Shown here: one piece after another, positions 34,492 through 43,260 of the stretch | Numbering within the stretch: position 1 is the stretch's first letter | How the letters are laid out: each line of letters opens with the position of its first letter | Assembly (NCBI GenBank): GCA_938041035.1 | Contig: CALHYX010000027.1 | Span: 1 to 62,753, forward strand | Direction: 5' to 3' | DNA length: 62,753 bases | From: an uncultured Acidimicrobiales bacterium | GTDB lineage: Bacteria; Actinomycetota; Acidimicrobiia; Acidimicrobiales; SHLQ01 | The notes under the pieces: generated by a model | What the model saw: the letters and a program-made list of their open reading frames with translations, nothing else | Told to the model about the DNA's origin: nothing | Databases searched by the model: none | Translations under genes and position numbers: made by a program

Positions 34492-35250
34492 ATCGCTGCC
34501 ATCACGACCGAACGCGACGGAACCGTCGCCACGCTGTTCATCGACAACCCCGACCGGCGCAACGCCATGACGCAGGACATGTACGCCTCCGTCGGGCCCG
34601 CCATCGACGAGGTCACCGCCGACCCGGGGCTGCGCGTGCTCATCCTTCGCGGCGCCGGCACCACCGCGTTCGGGGCGGGCTCCGACATCGGTGAGTTCCG
34701 CGAACGACGGGTCGGTGAAGGCGCCTTCACCTATGCCGACATCGAACACCGCGCCATCGAAGCGATACTCGCCGTACCCGTTCCGGTCATCGCCGCCATC
34801 CACGGACCGTGCATGGGTGGCGGGTTACTCCTCGCCAGTTGCGCCGACCTGCGCATCGCCGCCGCCGATGCCGCGTTCTCGGCCCCGCCCGCCCGGCTCG
34901 GCATCGGCTTTCCCGCCGACGGTGCCGAACGGCTGCGCAACCTCATCGGAGCGTCGGCCGCCAAAGACATGTTGTTTACGGCCCGGGTCGTCGAAGCCGA
35001 CGAGGCCCTACGTCTCGGGCTGGTGAACACCGTGGTGGCCAAGGCCGAACTCGACGACCACGTGGCCGCCACGGCGCAACGCATAAGCCGCCTCGCCCCG
35101 CTGTCGATCCGAGCGGCCAAGCTGGCGGTCGACGGCGCCGATCCCGAGATGGTCGCCGACGCCATCGCCGACTGTGTTCGCAGTGAGGACTACCGCGAGG
35201 GCGTGGCCGCGTTTCTGGAAAAGCGCCACGCCACATTCACCGGCCGGTGA
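34492..35250 (+). CDS. Crotonase-superfamily protein (enoyl-CoA hydratase-like), apparent ATC start
   Basis: This 252-residue crotonase has the family N-terminus TTERDGTVATLFIDNPDRRN, the oxyanion segments GAGSDIGEF and CMGGGLLLASCADLRIA, and LGLVNTVV. The homologous N-terminus lies upstream of the first ATG (34567). The only codon that fits is ATC at 34492, since a stop (TAA 34480) closes the frame just above; a TAAGCT box lies 6 nt before it. The two classical hydratase glutamates appear to be Ala (PPARLG) and Asp (AKDML), so another crotonase reaction is possible. The TGA overlaps the GTG of hrpB. ATG 34567 would delete the first strand. Confidence 0.8.
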   Translation: MAAITTERDGTVATLFIDNPDRRNAMTQDMYASVGPAIDEVTADPGLRVLILRGAGTTAFGAGSDIGEFRERRVGEGAFTYADIEHRAIEAILAVPVPVIAAIHGPCMGGGLLLASCADLRIAAADAAFSAPPARLGIGFPADGAERLRNLIGASAAKDMLFTARVVEADEALRLGLVNTVVAKAELDDHVAATAQRISRLAPLSIRAAKLAVDGADPEMVADAIADCVRSEDYREGVAAFLEKRHATFTGR

Positions 35251-37763
35251 CCTCGCCGCGCCGACCCACGTCGCCGAACGCGGTCCCCGACGCGGTGGAT
35301 CTCCCCATCGATGCCGTACTCGGAGAGGTTCTGGCCGCGCTCGAACGCGAGCCCTCCGCAGTGATCGAAGCTCCCCCGGGCGCCGGCAAGACCACCCGGG
35401 TCCCGTTGGCGCTGCTCGATCAGCCGTGGCTCGACGACGCCAGGATCCTCCTCCTGGAACCCCGCCGGGTCGCAGCTCGGGCCGCCGCGGCCCGCATGGC
35501 GGACTCACTCGGCGAGAAGGTGGGCCAAACCGTCGGCTTCCGGGTTCGCCACGACACCCGGGTATCGGCAGCCACCCGCATCGAGGTCGTCACCGAAGGG
35601 GTGCTGACCCGAATGCTGCAGTCGGATCCGACGCTCGCAGGCACCGGCGTGGTGATCTTCGATGAGTTCCACGAACGCAGCCTTCACGCCGACCTGGGCC
35701 TCGCGCTCGCGCTCGAGACGCAGCTCGTGCTGCGCCCGGACCTGCGCCTGCTCGTGATGTCCGCCACGCTCGACACCCGACCGATCGCCTCGCTGTTGGG
35801 CGAAGTGCCGGTGATTTCGAGCGACGGGCGCCTGTTTCCCGTCGAGACCGTCCACCGGCCGCGCGTCGGCGGCGGTCGGATCGAAGAGGCCACCGCCGAC
35901 GCGGTGGCGGAGGCCCTCGCGGATCACGACGGCGACATCCTCGTGTTCCTGCCCGGCGCCGGCTGGATCCGTCGCACCGGCCAGCTGCTGGGCAAGCGGG
36001 TTCATCGGGAGGTGGTCATTCGTCCGCTGTACGGGTTGTTGTCGACCGACGAACAGGACCTGGCGCTGCAACCTGACCCACAGGGGCGACGCAAGGTGGT
36101 CCTGGCCACCGATATCGCCCAGACCAGCCTCACCATCGACGGCATCCGCGTAGTCATCGACGCGGGCCTCACCCGCTCACCCCGCTTCGACCCGGGAAGC
36201 GGGCTTACCCGGCTGGAGACCCGGTCGGTCTCGATCGCGTCGGCGGACCAACGCCGGGGCCGCGCGGGGCGGCAGGCGCCCGGGGTGTGTTACCGGCTGT
36301 GGTCGGCGAGCGACCACGAGCGCCTGGAAGCTCACGACCAGCCCGAGATCCTCGGCGCCGACCTCACCGGGTTGCGTTTGGAACTCGCCCGGTGGGGTTC
36401 GAGCGATGCCGATGAGCTGCCCTGGCTCGACCGGCCACCGGCGGCGGCGCTCAACGAGGCGACCGACCTCCTGCACCAGCTCGGTGCCCTCGATGCCGCC
36501 GGCCGCATCACGCCGCACGGGCGGGCGATGGCCGATCTCGGGGCCGATCCCCGACTCGGACACCTGATCCTCGCCGGCGATGAGCTCGGACACGGCGGGT
36601 TGGCGTGCGACATTGCCGGACTGCTGTCGAGCCGGGATCCGCTAATCGCCAACCGGCAACCCGACCTGCGGCTGCGCATCGACCTGCTCGAGAATTCCCG
36701 CGGCCGCGATGTTCGATGGGGCGCGCTCGAACAGGCCCGCCGCTCGGCTCGAACCTGGCGCGAGCGCCTCCGGGCCGGGAAGGATCCCGGCGATCCCGAC
36801 GCCGCCGGGCTGCTGCTCTCGCTCGCCTACCCCGACCGCATCGCCATCAAGCGCGGGCGGCGCGGCACCTTCCTGTTGGCCAACGGCCGAGGGGCGGAGT
36901 TGGCCGACACCGACCCCTTGGCCCGCGAGGACTTCATCGTGGTGGCCGATCTCGACGGCGACCCCCGGAAGGCGCTGATTCGGTTGGCGGCACCGCTCGA
37001 TGCCGATGACCTCCTGGCCGGGCACGGGGACCGAATCGAAACCCACACCGTCGTCGAATGGGACCGCCGGGCCCGCGAGGTGGCGGCCGAGACCCAGCAT
37101 CGACTCGACGCGATCGTGATCAAGCGCGAGCCGTTGACCGATCCGCCGGCCGAGCTGTTGACGGCAGCGCTGATCGACGGTGTACGCCGGGAGGGACTGA
37201 GCCTGCTGACATGGAAACCCGAGGTGAACCGGTGGCGGGCGCGCGTCGGCTTTCTGCGGGAGTTCCACGGCGAGGATTGGCCGGCCCTCGACGACGAGTC
37301 GCTGCTCACCACGCTGGATGACTGGCTGCTGCCGCACCTGGGCGGGATCAGGCGGCGACGCGACCTGGAGCGCCTCGACCTCGCGTCGGTGTTGTCCTCC
37401 CGGTTGGGGTGGCGCCAGGGGCGCGATCTCGACCGCTTTGCCCCAACTCATCTCACCGTGCCGTCGGGCAGTCGAATTCCCATCGACTACGAGGCCGAGG
37501 ATGGTCCGGTGCTCGCCGTGCGCCTGCAGGAGCTGTTCGGTCTCACCGAAACCCCGACCCTGGCCGATGGCCGCGTACCGGTGGTGCTGCATTTGCTGTC
37601 GCCGGCCCACCGTCCGATGCAGGTAACCCGCGACCTCGCCAGCTTCTGGGCCAACACCTACCCCGAGGTCAAGGCCGAGTTGGCCGGCCGGTACCCGAAG
37701 CACCCGTGGCCCGACGACCCGTTGCAAGCCGAGCCCACCAACCGGACGAAACGCCGGAAGTGA
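35247..37763 (+). CDS. hrpB: ATP-dependent helicase HrpB
   Basis: This is an 838-residue DExH-box helicase. Walker A is APPGAGKTTR, motif II is DEFHERSL, motif III SATLD and motif VI QRRGRAGR. The region after the helicase core (winged-helix and ratchet) and the C-terminal HrpB-specific block, including ISLGWRQGRDLDRFAP-like residues and the final PEVKAELAGRYPKHPWPDDP, identify HrpB rather than HrpA. That terminal PKHPWP signature is nearly invariant in the family. It acts on RNA or nucleic acid in the cytosol; its precise role is unclear. GTG overlaps the preceding stop (GTGA). Length matches the family (about 800-850). Confidence 0.93.
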   Translation: MTSPRRPTSPNAVPDAVDLPIDAVLGEVLAALEREPSAVIEAPPGAGKTTRVPLALLDQPWLDDARILLLEPRRVAARAAAARMADSLGEKVGQTVGFRVRHDTRVSAATRIEVVTEGVLTRMLQSDPTLAGTGVVIFDEFHERSLHADLGLALALETQLVLRPDLRLLVMSATLDTRPIASLLGEVPVISSDGRLFPVETVHRPRVGGGRIEEATADAVAEALADHDGDILVFLPGAGWIRRTGQLLGKRVHREVVIRPLYGLLSTDEQDLALQPDPQGRRKVVLATDIAQTSLTIDGIRVVIDAGLTRSPRFDPGSGLTRLETRSVSIASADQRRGRAGRQAPGVCYRLWSASDHERLEAHDQPEILGADLTGLRLELARWGSSDADELPWLDRPPAAALNEATDLLHQLGALDAAGRITPHGRAMADLGADPRLGHLILAGDELGHGGLACDIAGLLSSRDPLIANRQPDLRLRIDLLENSRGRDVRWGALEQARRSARTWRERLRAGKDPGDPDAAGLLLSLAYPDRIAIKRGRRGTFLLANGRGAELADTDPLAREDFIVVADLDGDPRKALIRLAAPLDADDLLAGHGDRIETHTVVEWDRRAREVAAETQHRLDAIVIKREPLTDPPAELLTAALIDGVRREGLSLLTWKPEVNRWRARVGFLREFHGEDWPALDDESLLTTLDDWLLPHLGGIRRRRDLERLDLASVLSSRLGWRQGRDLDRFAPTHLTVPSGSRIPIDYEAEDGPVLAVRLQELFGLTETPTLADGRVPVVLHLLSPAHRPMQVTRDLASFWANTYPEVKAELAGRYPKHPWPDDPLQAEPTNRTKRRK

Positions 37764-37765
37764 CG

Positions 37766-37771
37766 TACCGT
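37766..37771 (+). promoter_or_regulatory. -10-like TACCGT for lipoprotein gene
   Basis: TACCGT lies 6 nt before GTG 37778, between the hrpB stop and the new start. Confidence 0.6.
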
Positions 37772-37777
37772 GGCCGG

Positions 37778-38530
37778 GTGTCGAGCACCGCTGTGTCCCT
37801 CCGACCGCTGCGCTCGTCGGCAGCTGTCGCCATCGCCGGGTTACTCCTCGCGGCCTCGTGCAGCTCCACATCGGTGGATAACTCGATCGGTCTCACCGCC
37901 GGGGTCGACGGCGCGCCGGTCGCGATCGTCGACAACTGTCCACCGGTGAACAGCGCCCGCATCGAGATCGATGGCACCGTGCTGTGGGCGATCGAGCGGT
38001 CCAGCGCCGCCCCATCGACCGCCACCGTCGACATCGCGGTTGGCGGCGAACCGGCCGGGTGGAGCGAGGCGGCGACCCTCACGGCACCGCTGGTGGCGGA
38101 TCGGACGTATCTCCTCATCACCGGCCCCGAGCCGGCCAGCATCAGTTTCCGACCGACCGACCTCGAACCCGGGGTCGTGTTCTACGGCGGCGACCGCACC
38201 GAGCCGCTCGGCACCCGCTCGGACTTCGTGACGTGCGACGAGGTCGCGGCCGACGACGAGGGCATCAACTCCTTCGGCGATCTCGCCACCACGTTCCTGC
38301 TCCTCGCCCTCGGCCTCATCGTCGCCGTCGGGTTGATCGCCTGGTTGATCATCGCGCTGCTGCGGCGGGTGTTCGGCGGCTGGGCCCGGGAACGCTACGC
38401 GAACGAACCGGAGTTGATCCTCGACATCACCGACGAGTGGGATGATGCCGACTGGGACGCCTGGGAGGATGACGATCATCCCGACTTCGAGCGCGACTGG
38501 GACGCGCCGGAGTGGGAAGAGGAATTCTGA
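37778..38530 (+). CDS. Putative lipoprotein with membrane anchor and acidic, Trp-rich tail
   Basis: I do not recognise this 250-residue protein. It has an export signal ending LLLAASCSS (possible lipobox) and an extracytoplasmic region of about 130 residues with beta character. One strong membrane helix follows at about 165-190 (FLLLALGLIVAVGLIAWLII) with a basic RRVFGGWARER border. The final about 40 residues are extremely acidic and rich in Trp (EWDDADWDAWEDDDHPDF and more). By the positive-inside rule the tail would be cytoplasmic. GTG 37778 is chosen because the -10-like TACCGT sits 6 nt upstream. Confidence 0.7.
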   Translation: MSSTAVSLRPLRSSAAVAIAGLLLAASCSSTSVDNSIGLTAGVDGAPVAIVDNCPPVNSARIEIDGTVLWAIERSSAAPSTATVDIAVGGEPAGWSEAATLTAPLVADRTYLLITGPEPASISFRPTDLEPGVVFYGGDRTEPLGTRSDFVTCDEVAADDEGINSFGDLATTFLLLALGLIVAVGLIAWLIIALLRRVFGGWARERYANEPELILDITDEWDDADWDAWEDDDHPDFERDWDAPEWEEEF

Positions 38531-38657
38531 CCCAGGTCACGGTGCCGCGATCATCTCGTTGATCGGACCGGCGGGTGGCCGACAGGAATGGGAATGAGGC
38601 CCGATTTCATTCACGCGCCCCCACATCCCGGCGCCGGTACCGTTCGCCCCTAGCCCC

Positions 38658-38757
38658 CATCCCGAACATCTAGTCGGCCAAACCAACACCCAGCGGTAAA
38701 TACAGCCCACATCCCGAACATCCAATCGGCCAAACCAACACCCTGCGGTAAATACAT
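38658..38757 (+). repeat. Two tandem 52-bp direct repeats upstream of the CDF gene
   Basis: The unit beginning CATCCCGAACATC and ending GCGGTAAATAC occurs at 38658-38703 and again at 38710-38755 (period 52 bp), with only a few differences. The second copy runs straight into the start codon (TAAATAC|ATG). A degenerate ACATCCCGG sits further upstream near 38632. TAAATA could act as a -10 in the first copy. Confidence 0.75.
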
Positions 38758-39658
38758 GCACGATCACTCCCACGCTCCGGCGGTGGATCATCCTCGACGA
38801 GGCAGCTTTTTGGCGGGCGCGCTCGGGGCGAACGGCGTGCTGTTGGTGGTGCAGGTCGTCGCCGGCGTGTTCTTTGGTTCGTTGGCCCTGTTGGCCGATT
38901 CGGCCCATCAGCTCACCGATGTCATCGGGTTGGCGTTGGCGTTGGTCGCCCATCGGCTTTCCAAGCGCAGCCATACCTCGGACTTCACCTGGGGGTTCCG
39001 GCGCACCGAGGTGCTGGGCGCGCTCGCGAACGCGGTGTTGTTGCTCGCTTCGGCCGGCTGGATTCTGCTCGAGGCCTACCGGCGGGCCGGGGATCCGCCG
39101 GAACTGTTCGGGTGGGGCGTGGTCGCGGTCGCCCTTGTTGGACTCGTGGTCAACGGTACGTCGGCCGGACTGCTGCAGCGGGTGGCAGGCGACAGCCTCA
39201 ACTTGCGCGGGGCCGTCATCCACCTCGCCGCCGACGCAGCCGGTTCCGGTGGCGTGCTTCTCGCCGGCCTGGCCGACGTCTGGTTCGACACGTCGGTCGT
39301 CGATGTCGTCGTCTCCGTCGCCATCGCCCTGCTGGTGGTCTGGACCGGGTTCTCGTTGCTGGCCGACACGACCCGGGTCCTGTTGGAGGGCACCCCGGCC
39401 GGGCTCGACATCGATTCTGTCGTCTCGTCGCTCACCGCCCACCCCGATGTCGACGATGTGCACCATCTGCACGTGTGGTCGATCGATTCCGAGCATGCGG
39501 CCCTATCGGCCCACGTGGTCATCGGACGAGAGACGTTGCACGAAGCGCAGCAGGTGAGCGAGCAGCTGCAACACCTGCTCGAACACGACCATGGCATTGC
39601 CCACGCCACCCTGGCGGTCGAGTGTCACGCCTGCGACGACGCGACCCACGCGCTGTGA
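38756..39658 (+). CDS. Cation diffusion facilitator (Zn2+/Co2+/Cd2+ efflux)
   Basis: This is a 300-residue CDF transporter of the CzcD type, which exchanges divalent metal for protons across the cytoplasmic membrane. It has an N-terminal His cluster (MHDHSHAP) and six hydrophobic helices. The metal-site motifs are ADSAHQLTDVIGL in helix 2 and HLAADAAGSGG in helix 5. The C-terminal cytoplasmic domain contains VDDVHHLHVWSID and further His/Asp/Cys near the end (LEHDHGIAHATLAVECHACDD). No ribosome binding site is seen; the start is the end of a duplicated upstream element that may carry its promoter and metal control. Confidence 0.93.
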   Translation: MHDHSHAPAVDHPRRGSFLAGALGANGVLLVVQVVAGVFFGSLALLADSAHQLTDVIGLALALVAHRLSKRSHTSDFTWGFRRTEVLGALANAVLLLASAGWILLEAYRRAGDPPELFGWGVVAVALVGLVVNGTSAGLLQRVAGDSLNLRGAVIHLAADAAGSGGVLLAGLADVWFDTSVVDVVVSVAIALLVVWTGFSLLADTTRVLLEGTPAGLDIDSVVSSLTAHPDVDDVHHLHVWSIDSEHAALSAHVVIGRETLHEAQQVSEQLQHLLEHDHGIAHATLAVECHACDDATHAL

Positions 39659-39700
39659 CCCCGCCCGGCTAATTCACTCGGAGGGCTCCGTTGCGGGCGC

Positions 39701-39706
39701 TACAAC
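39701..39706 (+). promoter_or_regulatory. -10-like TACAAC for Eis-like gene
   Basis: TACAAC lies 6 nt before ATG 39713; one mismatch to TANNNT. Confidence 0.4.
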
Positions 39707-39712
39707 GGTGGG

Positions 39713-40933
39713 ATGGAACCTGAGATCCGCTTCATCGCCGAGGACCGTTACGCCGACTGGATGCGGGCCGAAATGCGCGGCTTCGGCGTGGAGTTGGAGG
39801 ATGCCCGGTTGCAACAACTTCTCCCGTTGCTCGCCCCTTCAAGGATCGCTGCCGCCCTCGACGGCGACGAGATCGTCGCGACCGGAGCGGTCTTCACCAC
39901 GACGTTGACCCTTCCCGGCGGAGCCACGCTACCCGTCGGCGCCATCACCGGGATCGGCACGAAGTCGACCCATAAGCGGCAGGGCCTGTTCCGCCGCATG
40001 ATGAGCCTCCTCCATGAGGATTCGGCCAGCCGGGGCGAGCCGGCGACCGTGCTGCTCGCCAGTGAGGCTCAGTTGTACCCGCGTTTCGGCTACGGCCATG
40101 TGACCTCGCTGACCGTGGTCGAGTTCGCTCGTCGCCGTTGCGAGTTTCGCGCCGAGGTGCTGCGCATCGCGAGCGGCCGGGTGCGGCTGATCGAGGACCG
40201 CGAGGTCATCCGACGGATCGTCACCGATGTCGAAGCCGCCGCCCGGCCCACGCGTCCCGGTTGGGTGGGTCGAACCCAGGTCCACACCGACTTCCTGCTC
40301 GCCGACCATGAGGCCGACCGGGACGGGGCCATGCCGTTCACCGTGGCGGTGCACGAGAACAGCGCCGGGATCGTCGACGGGTACTGCTTGTATCGACACC
40401 GGCCCAAGTGGAACGACGGAATGGCGGAGGGTTCGATGCACATCAGCGAACTGGTGGCCCTCACGAGCGAGGCCCGCCTGCGACTGTGGCAGCACTGCCT
40501 CGACATCGACCTGGTCGAAACCGTCACCGGGTTCGGCATGCCGGTCGACGAGATCCTCCCCCACGCCCTCGTCGACCGACGCCAGTACCGGGTGAAGGCG
40601 GTCGGCGACTGGTTGTGGGTTCGACCGACCGACTGTGCCGCACTCGTCACCGCCCGCCGATACGCCGAGTCCGACACCGTCACGGTTCACATCGAGGAGG
40701 TGGGCCGGTTCCGCATCGAGGGCGGCCCGTCGGGCGCTACTTGCCAGCCGACCGATGACGAGGCCGATCTGCGGTGCGACCGGGGCGAGTTCGCATCGAT
40801 CCTGCTCGGCGGCGACGCCGTGCGGCCCCTTTTCGCGACCGGCCGAATCCAGCTCGCCGATCCGGCCACGGTGGGACAGATCGATCGCTTCTTCCGGTGG
40901 CCGATCACCCCCTTCTGCCTCTTCGACTTCTAA
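39713..40933 (+). CDS. Eis-like GNAT N-acetyltransferase
   Basis: This 406-residue protein has the layout of the mycobacterial Eis family: an N-terminal GNAT domain with the acetyl-CoA loop (GIGTKSTHKRQGLFRRMM), a second degenerate GNAT domain, and a sterol-carrier-like C-terminal domain. It ends in the typical aromatic carboxyl terminus (FFRWPITPFCLFDF), where the terminal carboxylate serves as general base. LYPRFGYG is also characteristic. Eis enzymes acetylate amines, including aminoglycosides in Mycobacterium; the substrate here is unknown. Single gene with a near-leaderless start. Confidence 0.88.
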   Translation: MEPEIRFIAEDRYADWMRAEMRGFGVELEDARLQQLLPLLAPSRIAAALDGDEIVATGAVFTTTLTLPGGATLPVGAITGIGTKSTHKRQGLFRRMMSLLHEDSASRGEPATVLLASEAQLYPRFGYGHVTSLTVVEFARRRCEFRAEVLRIASGRVRLIEDREVIRRIVTDVEAAARPTRPGWVGRTQVHTDFLLADHEADRDGAMPFTVAVHENSAGIVDGYCLYRHRPKWNDGMAEGSMHISELVALTSEARLRLWQHCLDIDLVETVTGFGMPVDEILPHALVDRRQYRVKAVGDWLWVRPTDCAALVTARRYAESDTVTVHIEEVGRFRIEGGPSGATCQPTDDEADLRCDRGEFASILLGGDAVRPLFATGRIQLADPATVGQIDRFFRWPITPFCLFDF

Positions 40934-40989
40934 CGCATCACCGGCCGTGAGCCTTCGGCGGTCATGGTGCTAATCCCTTCCGTCCGGGG

Positions 40990-41859
40990 CTACCCCGACG
41001 GGAACTGATCGTGGCCCGATTCGAAGGCGATGAGGTCGCCCCGGGGCACCAACCGTCCGCCGGTCGGGGGCGGAAAGTGCGTACCGAGCACCAGCGTGTC
41101 GGATCCGGCGAGCTCACCGACCAACCGCGCTCGGGTTGCCGTCGCCTGCCGGCGATCGTGGTCGGAAACCGAAGCGGTGTCCGGGTAGGCAAGCTGCAGC
41201 GGGCTGTGGGCGAGGTCGCCCGTGATCACCGCCGTGGCCTCCCCGTCAACAATGCGCACCGAGACGTGGCCGGGGGTGTGCCCGGGTGTCGGTTCGAGGG
41301 CGACCCACGGGTCGATCACCTGATCGCCGGCCACCGGCTCGAGGCATCCAGCGGCGCGCAGCGGCTCCACCGAACGAACGAAGGCGCGGGTGTCCTCGGC
41401 GTCGCGATCGGCCGCCAACTCATCCCGACTCACCAGGTACCGGGCGTTCGGGAAGCGGGGCAGGAGAACGCCACCGACCTCGACGGTGTTCCAGCCGATG
41501 TGGTCGAAATGCAGATGCGTGCACACCACGACGTCGACGCCCTCGACACCGGCGGGTAGGGCGGCGGTCAGACGCTCGCCGAAGGCGGCATCGCCGGCGA
41601 AGGCCAGATCGTCGCGTCCGATGCACGTGTCCACGACGATGCAATTCTGCGGGGTTTCGACCACGAAGCTGTGGATCGACAGCAAGAGGTGGCCGCCGTC
41701 CTCGTCGACGTGCGGATCGATCCACGGTCGGCAGGCATCCACCCGGTCAGCGCCCCCGGGGACCAACCCCGACCAGGGAACGGGAACGACCGACTCCTCG
41801 ACCCGGGTCACCCGCACCGACCCGATGTTCCAGGTGAGCGGGCCGTCACTGTCGATCAT
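40990..41859 (-). CDS. Metallo-beta-lactamase-fold hydrolase (lactonase-like)
   Basis: This 289-residue soluble protein has the binuclear Zn motif THLHFDHIGW, the later ligands in TPGHTPGHVS and TGDLAHSP, and GTHFPPPTGG near the end. Sequence order and length match the AttM/AiiA-like and PqsE-like MBL group, so a lactone or ester substrate is likely. No signal peptide, in contrast to the exported MBL protein at 16192-17025. A strong AGGAGGAAA ribosome binding site 1-2 nt closer than ideal precedes the ATG, with TAGCAT upstream as a possible -10. Confidence 0.85.
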   Translation of the reverse strand: MIDSDGPLTWNIGSVRVTRVEESVVPVPWSGLVPGGADRVDACRPWIDPHVDEDGGHLLLSIHSFVVETPQNCIVVDTCIGRDDLAFAGDAAFGERLTAALPAGVEGVDVVVCTHLHFDHIGWNTVEVGGVLLPRFPNARYLVSRDELAADRDAEDTRAFVRSVEPLRAAGCLEPVAGDQVIDPWVALEPTPGHTPGHVSVRIVDGEATAVITGDLAHSPLQLAYPDTASVSDHDRRQATATRARLVGELAGSDTLVLGTHFPPPTGGRLVPRGDLIAFESGHDQFPSG

Positions 41860-41981
41860 CGTTTCCTCCTGCCCGCAATGCTAGGCGCCGCCGGCTCAGC
41901 TGTCGGCCGCATTCCCGGGCGAGGCGGCCGGCAGTGCAGGGCAAGGCTGTCGGCCGAGCGACGTCGCTCTGATCGCGTGGC

Positions 41982-41987
41982 TACACT
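41982..41987 (+). promoter_or_regulatory. -10-like TACACT for the thi operon
   Basis: TACACT predicts transcription from about 41994, immediately before the TPP riboswitch. Confidence 0.55.
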
Positions 41988-41995
41988 GCGGGTAC

Positions 41996-42093
41996 ATCAC
42001 CAACCGGGGAGCTCGGGCGAAGGCCGGGCTGAGAGGACGAATCCCATTCGTCGACCCGCAGACCTGAACTGGGTAATGCCAGCGGAGGAAGCC
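41996..42093 (+). ncRNA. TPP (THI-box) riboswitch
   Basis: The conserved THI elements are in order: GGGG (42006-42009), CTGAGAG (42029-42035), a variable hairpin GACGAAT-CCC-ATTCGTC (42036-42052), ACCC, CCTGAACTGGGTAATGCCAG (42063-42082) and GGAGGAA (42084-42090). A stem AGCTCGG/CCGGGCT closes before CTGAGAG. It binds thiamine pyrophosphate. The terminal GGAGG is also the only ribosome binding site of thiB, 5 nt from the ATG, and no terminator hairpin separates them. Translational repression by high TPP is therefore the likely mode. Confidence 0.95.
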
Positions 42094-43260
42094 ATGTCAC
42101 AAGCACCGAACACCATCCACACCCCTGCGCGTCCGCCCCACCGACGGTGGCGCGCCCTGACCCTCGCACTCGCGCTCGCGTTGGTCGCCGCGGCCTGCGG
42201 CAGCGACGACCCGGCCGCGGTCAGCGACGGTGGCGCCGACCCGACCGACGGCTGCTTCGCCGATCCCGGTATCGAACCGGTGAGCACCGACGGGGCCGCG
42301 GACGAGGAGGGTCCGCTCACGCTTCTGACCCACGACAGTTTTGCGTTGTCGGAAGGCACGCTCGACGCGTTCACGGCGGAGACCGGGATCGAGGTGCAGC
42401 TGGTGCAATCCGGCGACGCCGGCGAGATGGTCGCTCAGGCGATTCTGGCCGACGGCAATCCCGTGGGCGACGTGCTGTTCGGCGTCGACAACACGTTCCT
42501 GTGCAGCGCACTGCTGAACGACGTCTTCGTGCCCTATCGCTCCGGCGCGCTCGACACCGTCGCCTCCGATCTGCAGATCGACCCCCATCACCGGGTCACC
42601 CCGATCGACTACGGCGACGTCTGCGCGAACTACTGGATCAGCGAGTTTGGCGAGGTCGCGCCCCCAACCTCGATGGAGGCCCTGGCCGATCCGGCCTACG
42701 CCGACCTCTTCGTCACCGAGAACCCCGAGACGTCTTCGCCGGGTTTCGCGTTCCTGCTCGCCACGATCGCCCGATTCGGCGAGGACGGCTGGGAGGACTA
42801 CTGGCGTTCGCTGGTCGACAACGGCCTCAGCGTGACCGCAGGCTGGGAGGACGCCTACTACGGCGAGTTCATCGCGGGCGGCGGCGATCGCCCCATCGTG
42901 ATGTCCTACGCGTCGAGCCCGGCCGCCGAAGTGCTGTTCGCCGATCCCCCGGTCGAGACCGCTCCGACCGGTGTGATCGCCGATACCTGCTACCGCCAGA
43001 TCGAGTTCGCCGGCATCCTACGGGGCACCGACTCCCCGGCCGGCGCCGCCCAGCTGGTCGACTTCCTGCTGTCGCCGACGGTGCAGGAGGACATCCCGCT
43101 CAACATGTTCGTGTACCCCGCCAACGGCGACGCCGCCCTCCCCGACGTCTTCGTCGATCACGCCGCCACCACCGGACCCGGAGTCACTCTCGACCCGGCG
43201 ATCGTGGAGGAGAATCGACTCGCATGGACCGAGCGGTGGACGGCCATCATCCGCGGCTGA
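42094..43260 (+). CDS. thiB: Thiamine ABC transporter substrate-binding lipoprotein
   Basis: This 388-residue binding protein starts at the ATG right behind the TPP riboswitch. It has a lipoprotein signal (LTLALALALVAAACGSDD) and the ThiB/iron-transport fold with LTLLTHDSFALSEG, FTAETGIEVQLVQSGDAGEM, GDVLFGVDNTFL and ITPIDYGDVC-like blocks (VTPIDYGDVCANYW) that match ThiB closely. It would capture thiamine, thiamine phosphates or related compounds outside the membrane. Its 3' end overlaps thiP by 37 nt. Confidence 0.92.
   Translation: MSQAPNTIHTPARPPHRRWRALTLALALALVAAACGSDDPAAVSDGGADPTDGCFADPGIEPVSTDGAADEEGPLTLLTHDSFALSEGTLDAFTAETGIEVQLVQSGDAGEMVAQAILADGNPVGDVLFGVDNTFLCSALLNDVFVPYRSGALDTVASDLQIDPHHRVTPIDYGDVCANYWISEFGEVAPPTSMEALADPAYADLFVTENPETSSPGFAFLLATIARFGEDGWEDYWRSLVDNGLSVTAGWEDAYYGEFIAGGGDRPIVMSYASSPAAEVLFADPPVETAPTGVIADTCYRQIEFAGILRGTDSPAGAAQLVDFLLSPTVQEDIPLNMFVYPANGDAALPDVFVDHAATTGPGVTLDPAIVEENRLAWTERWTAIIRG

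Noticed and set aside
39713..40933. Dedicated aminoglycoside-resistance acetyltransferase
   Set aside because: Eis-like proteins have broad, mostly unknown substrates; resistance cannot be inferred from sequence alone.
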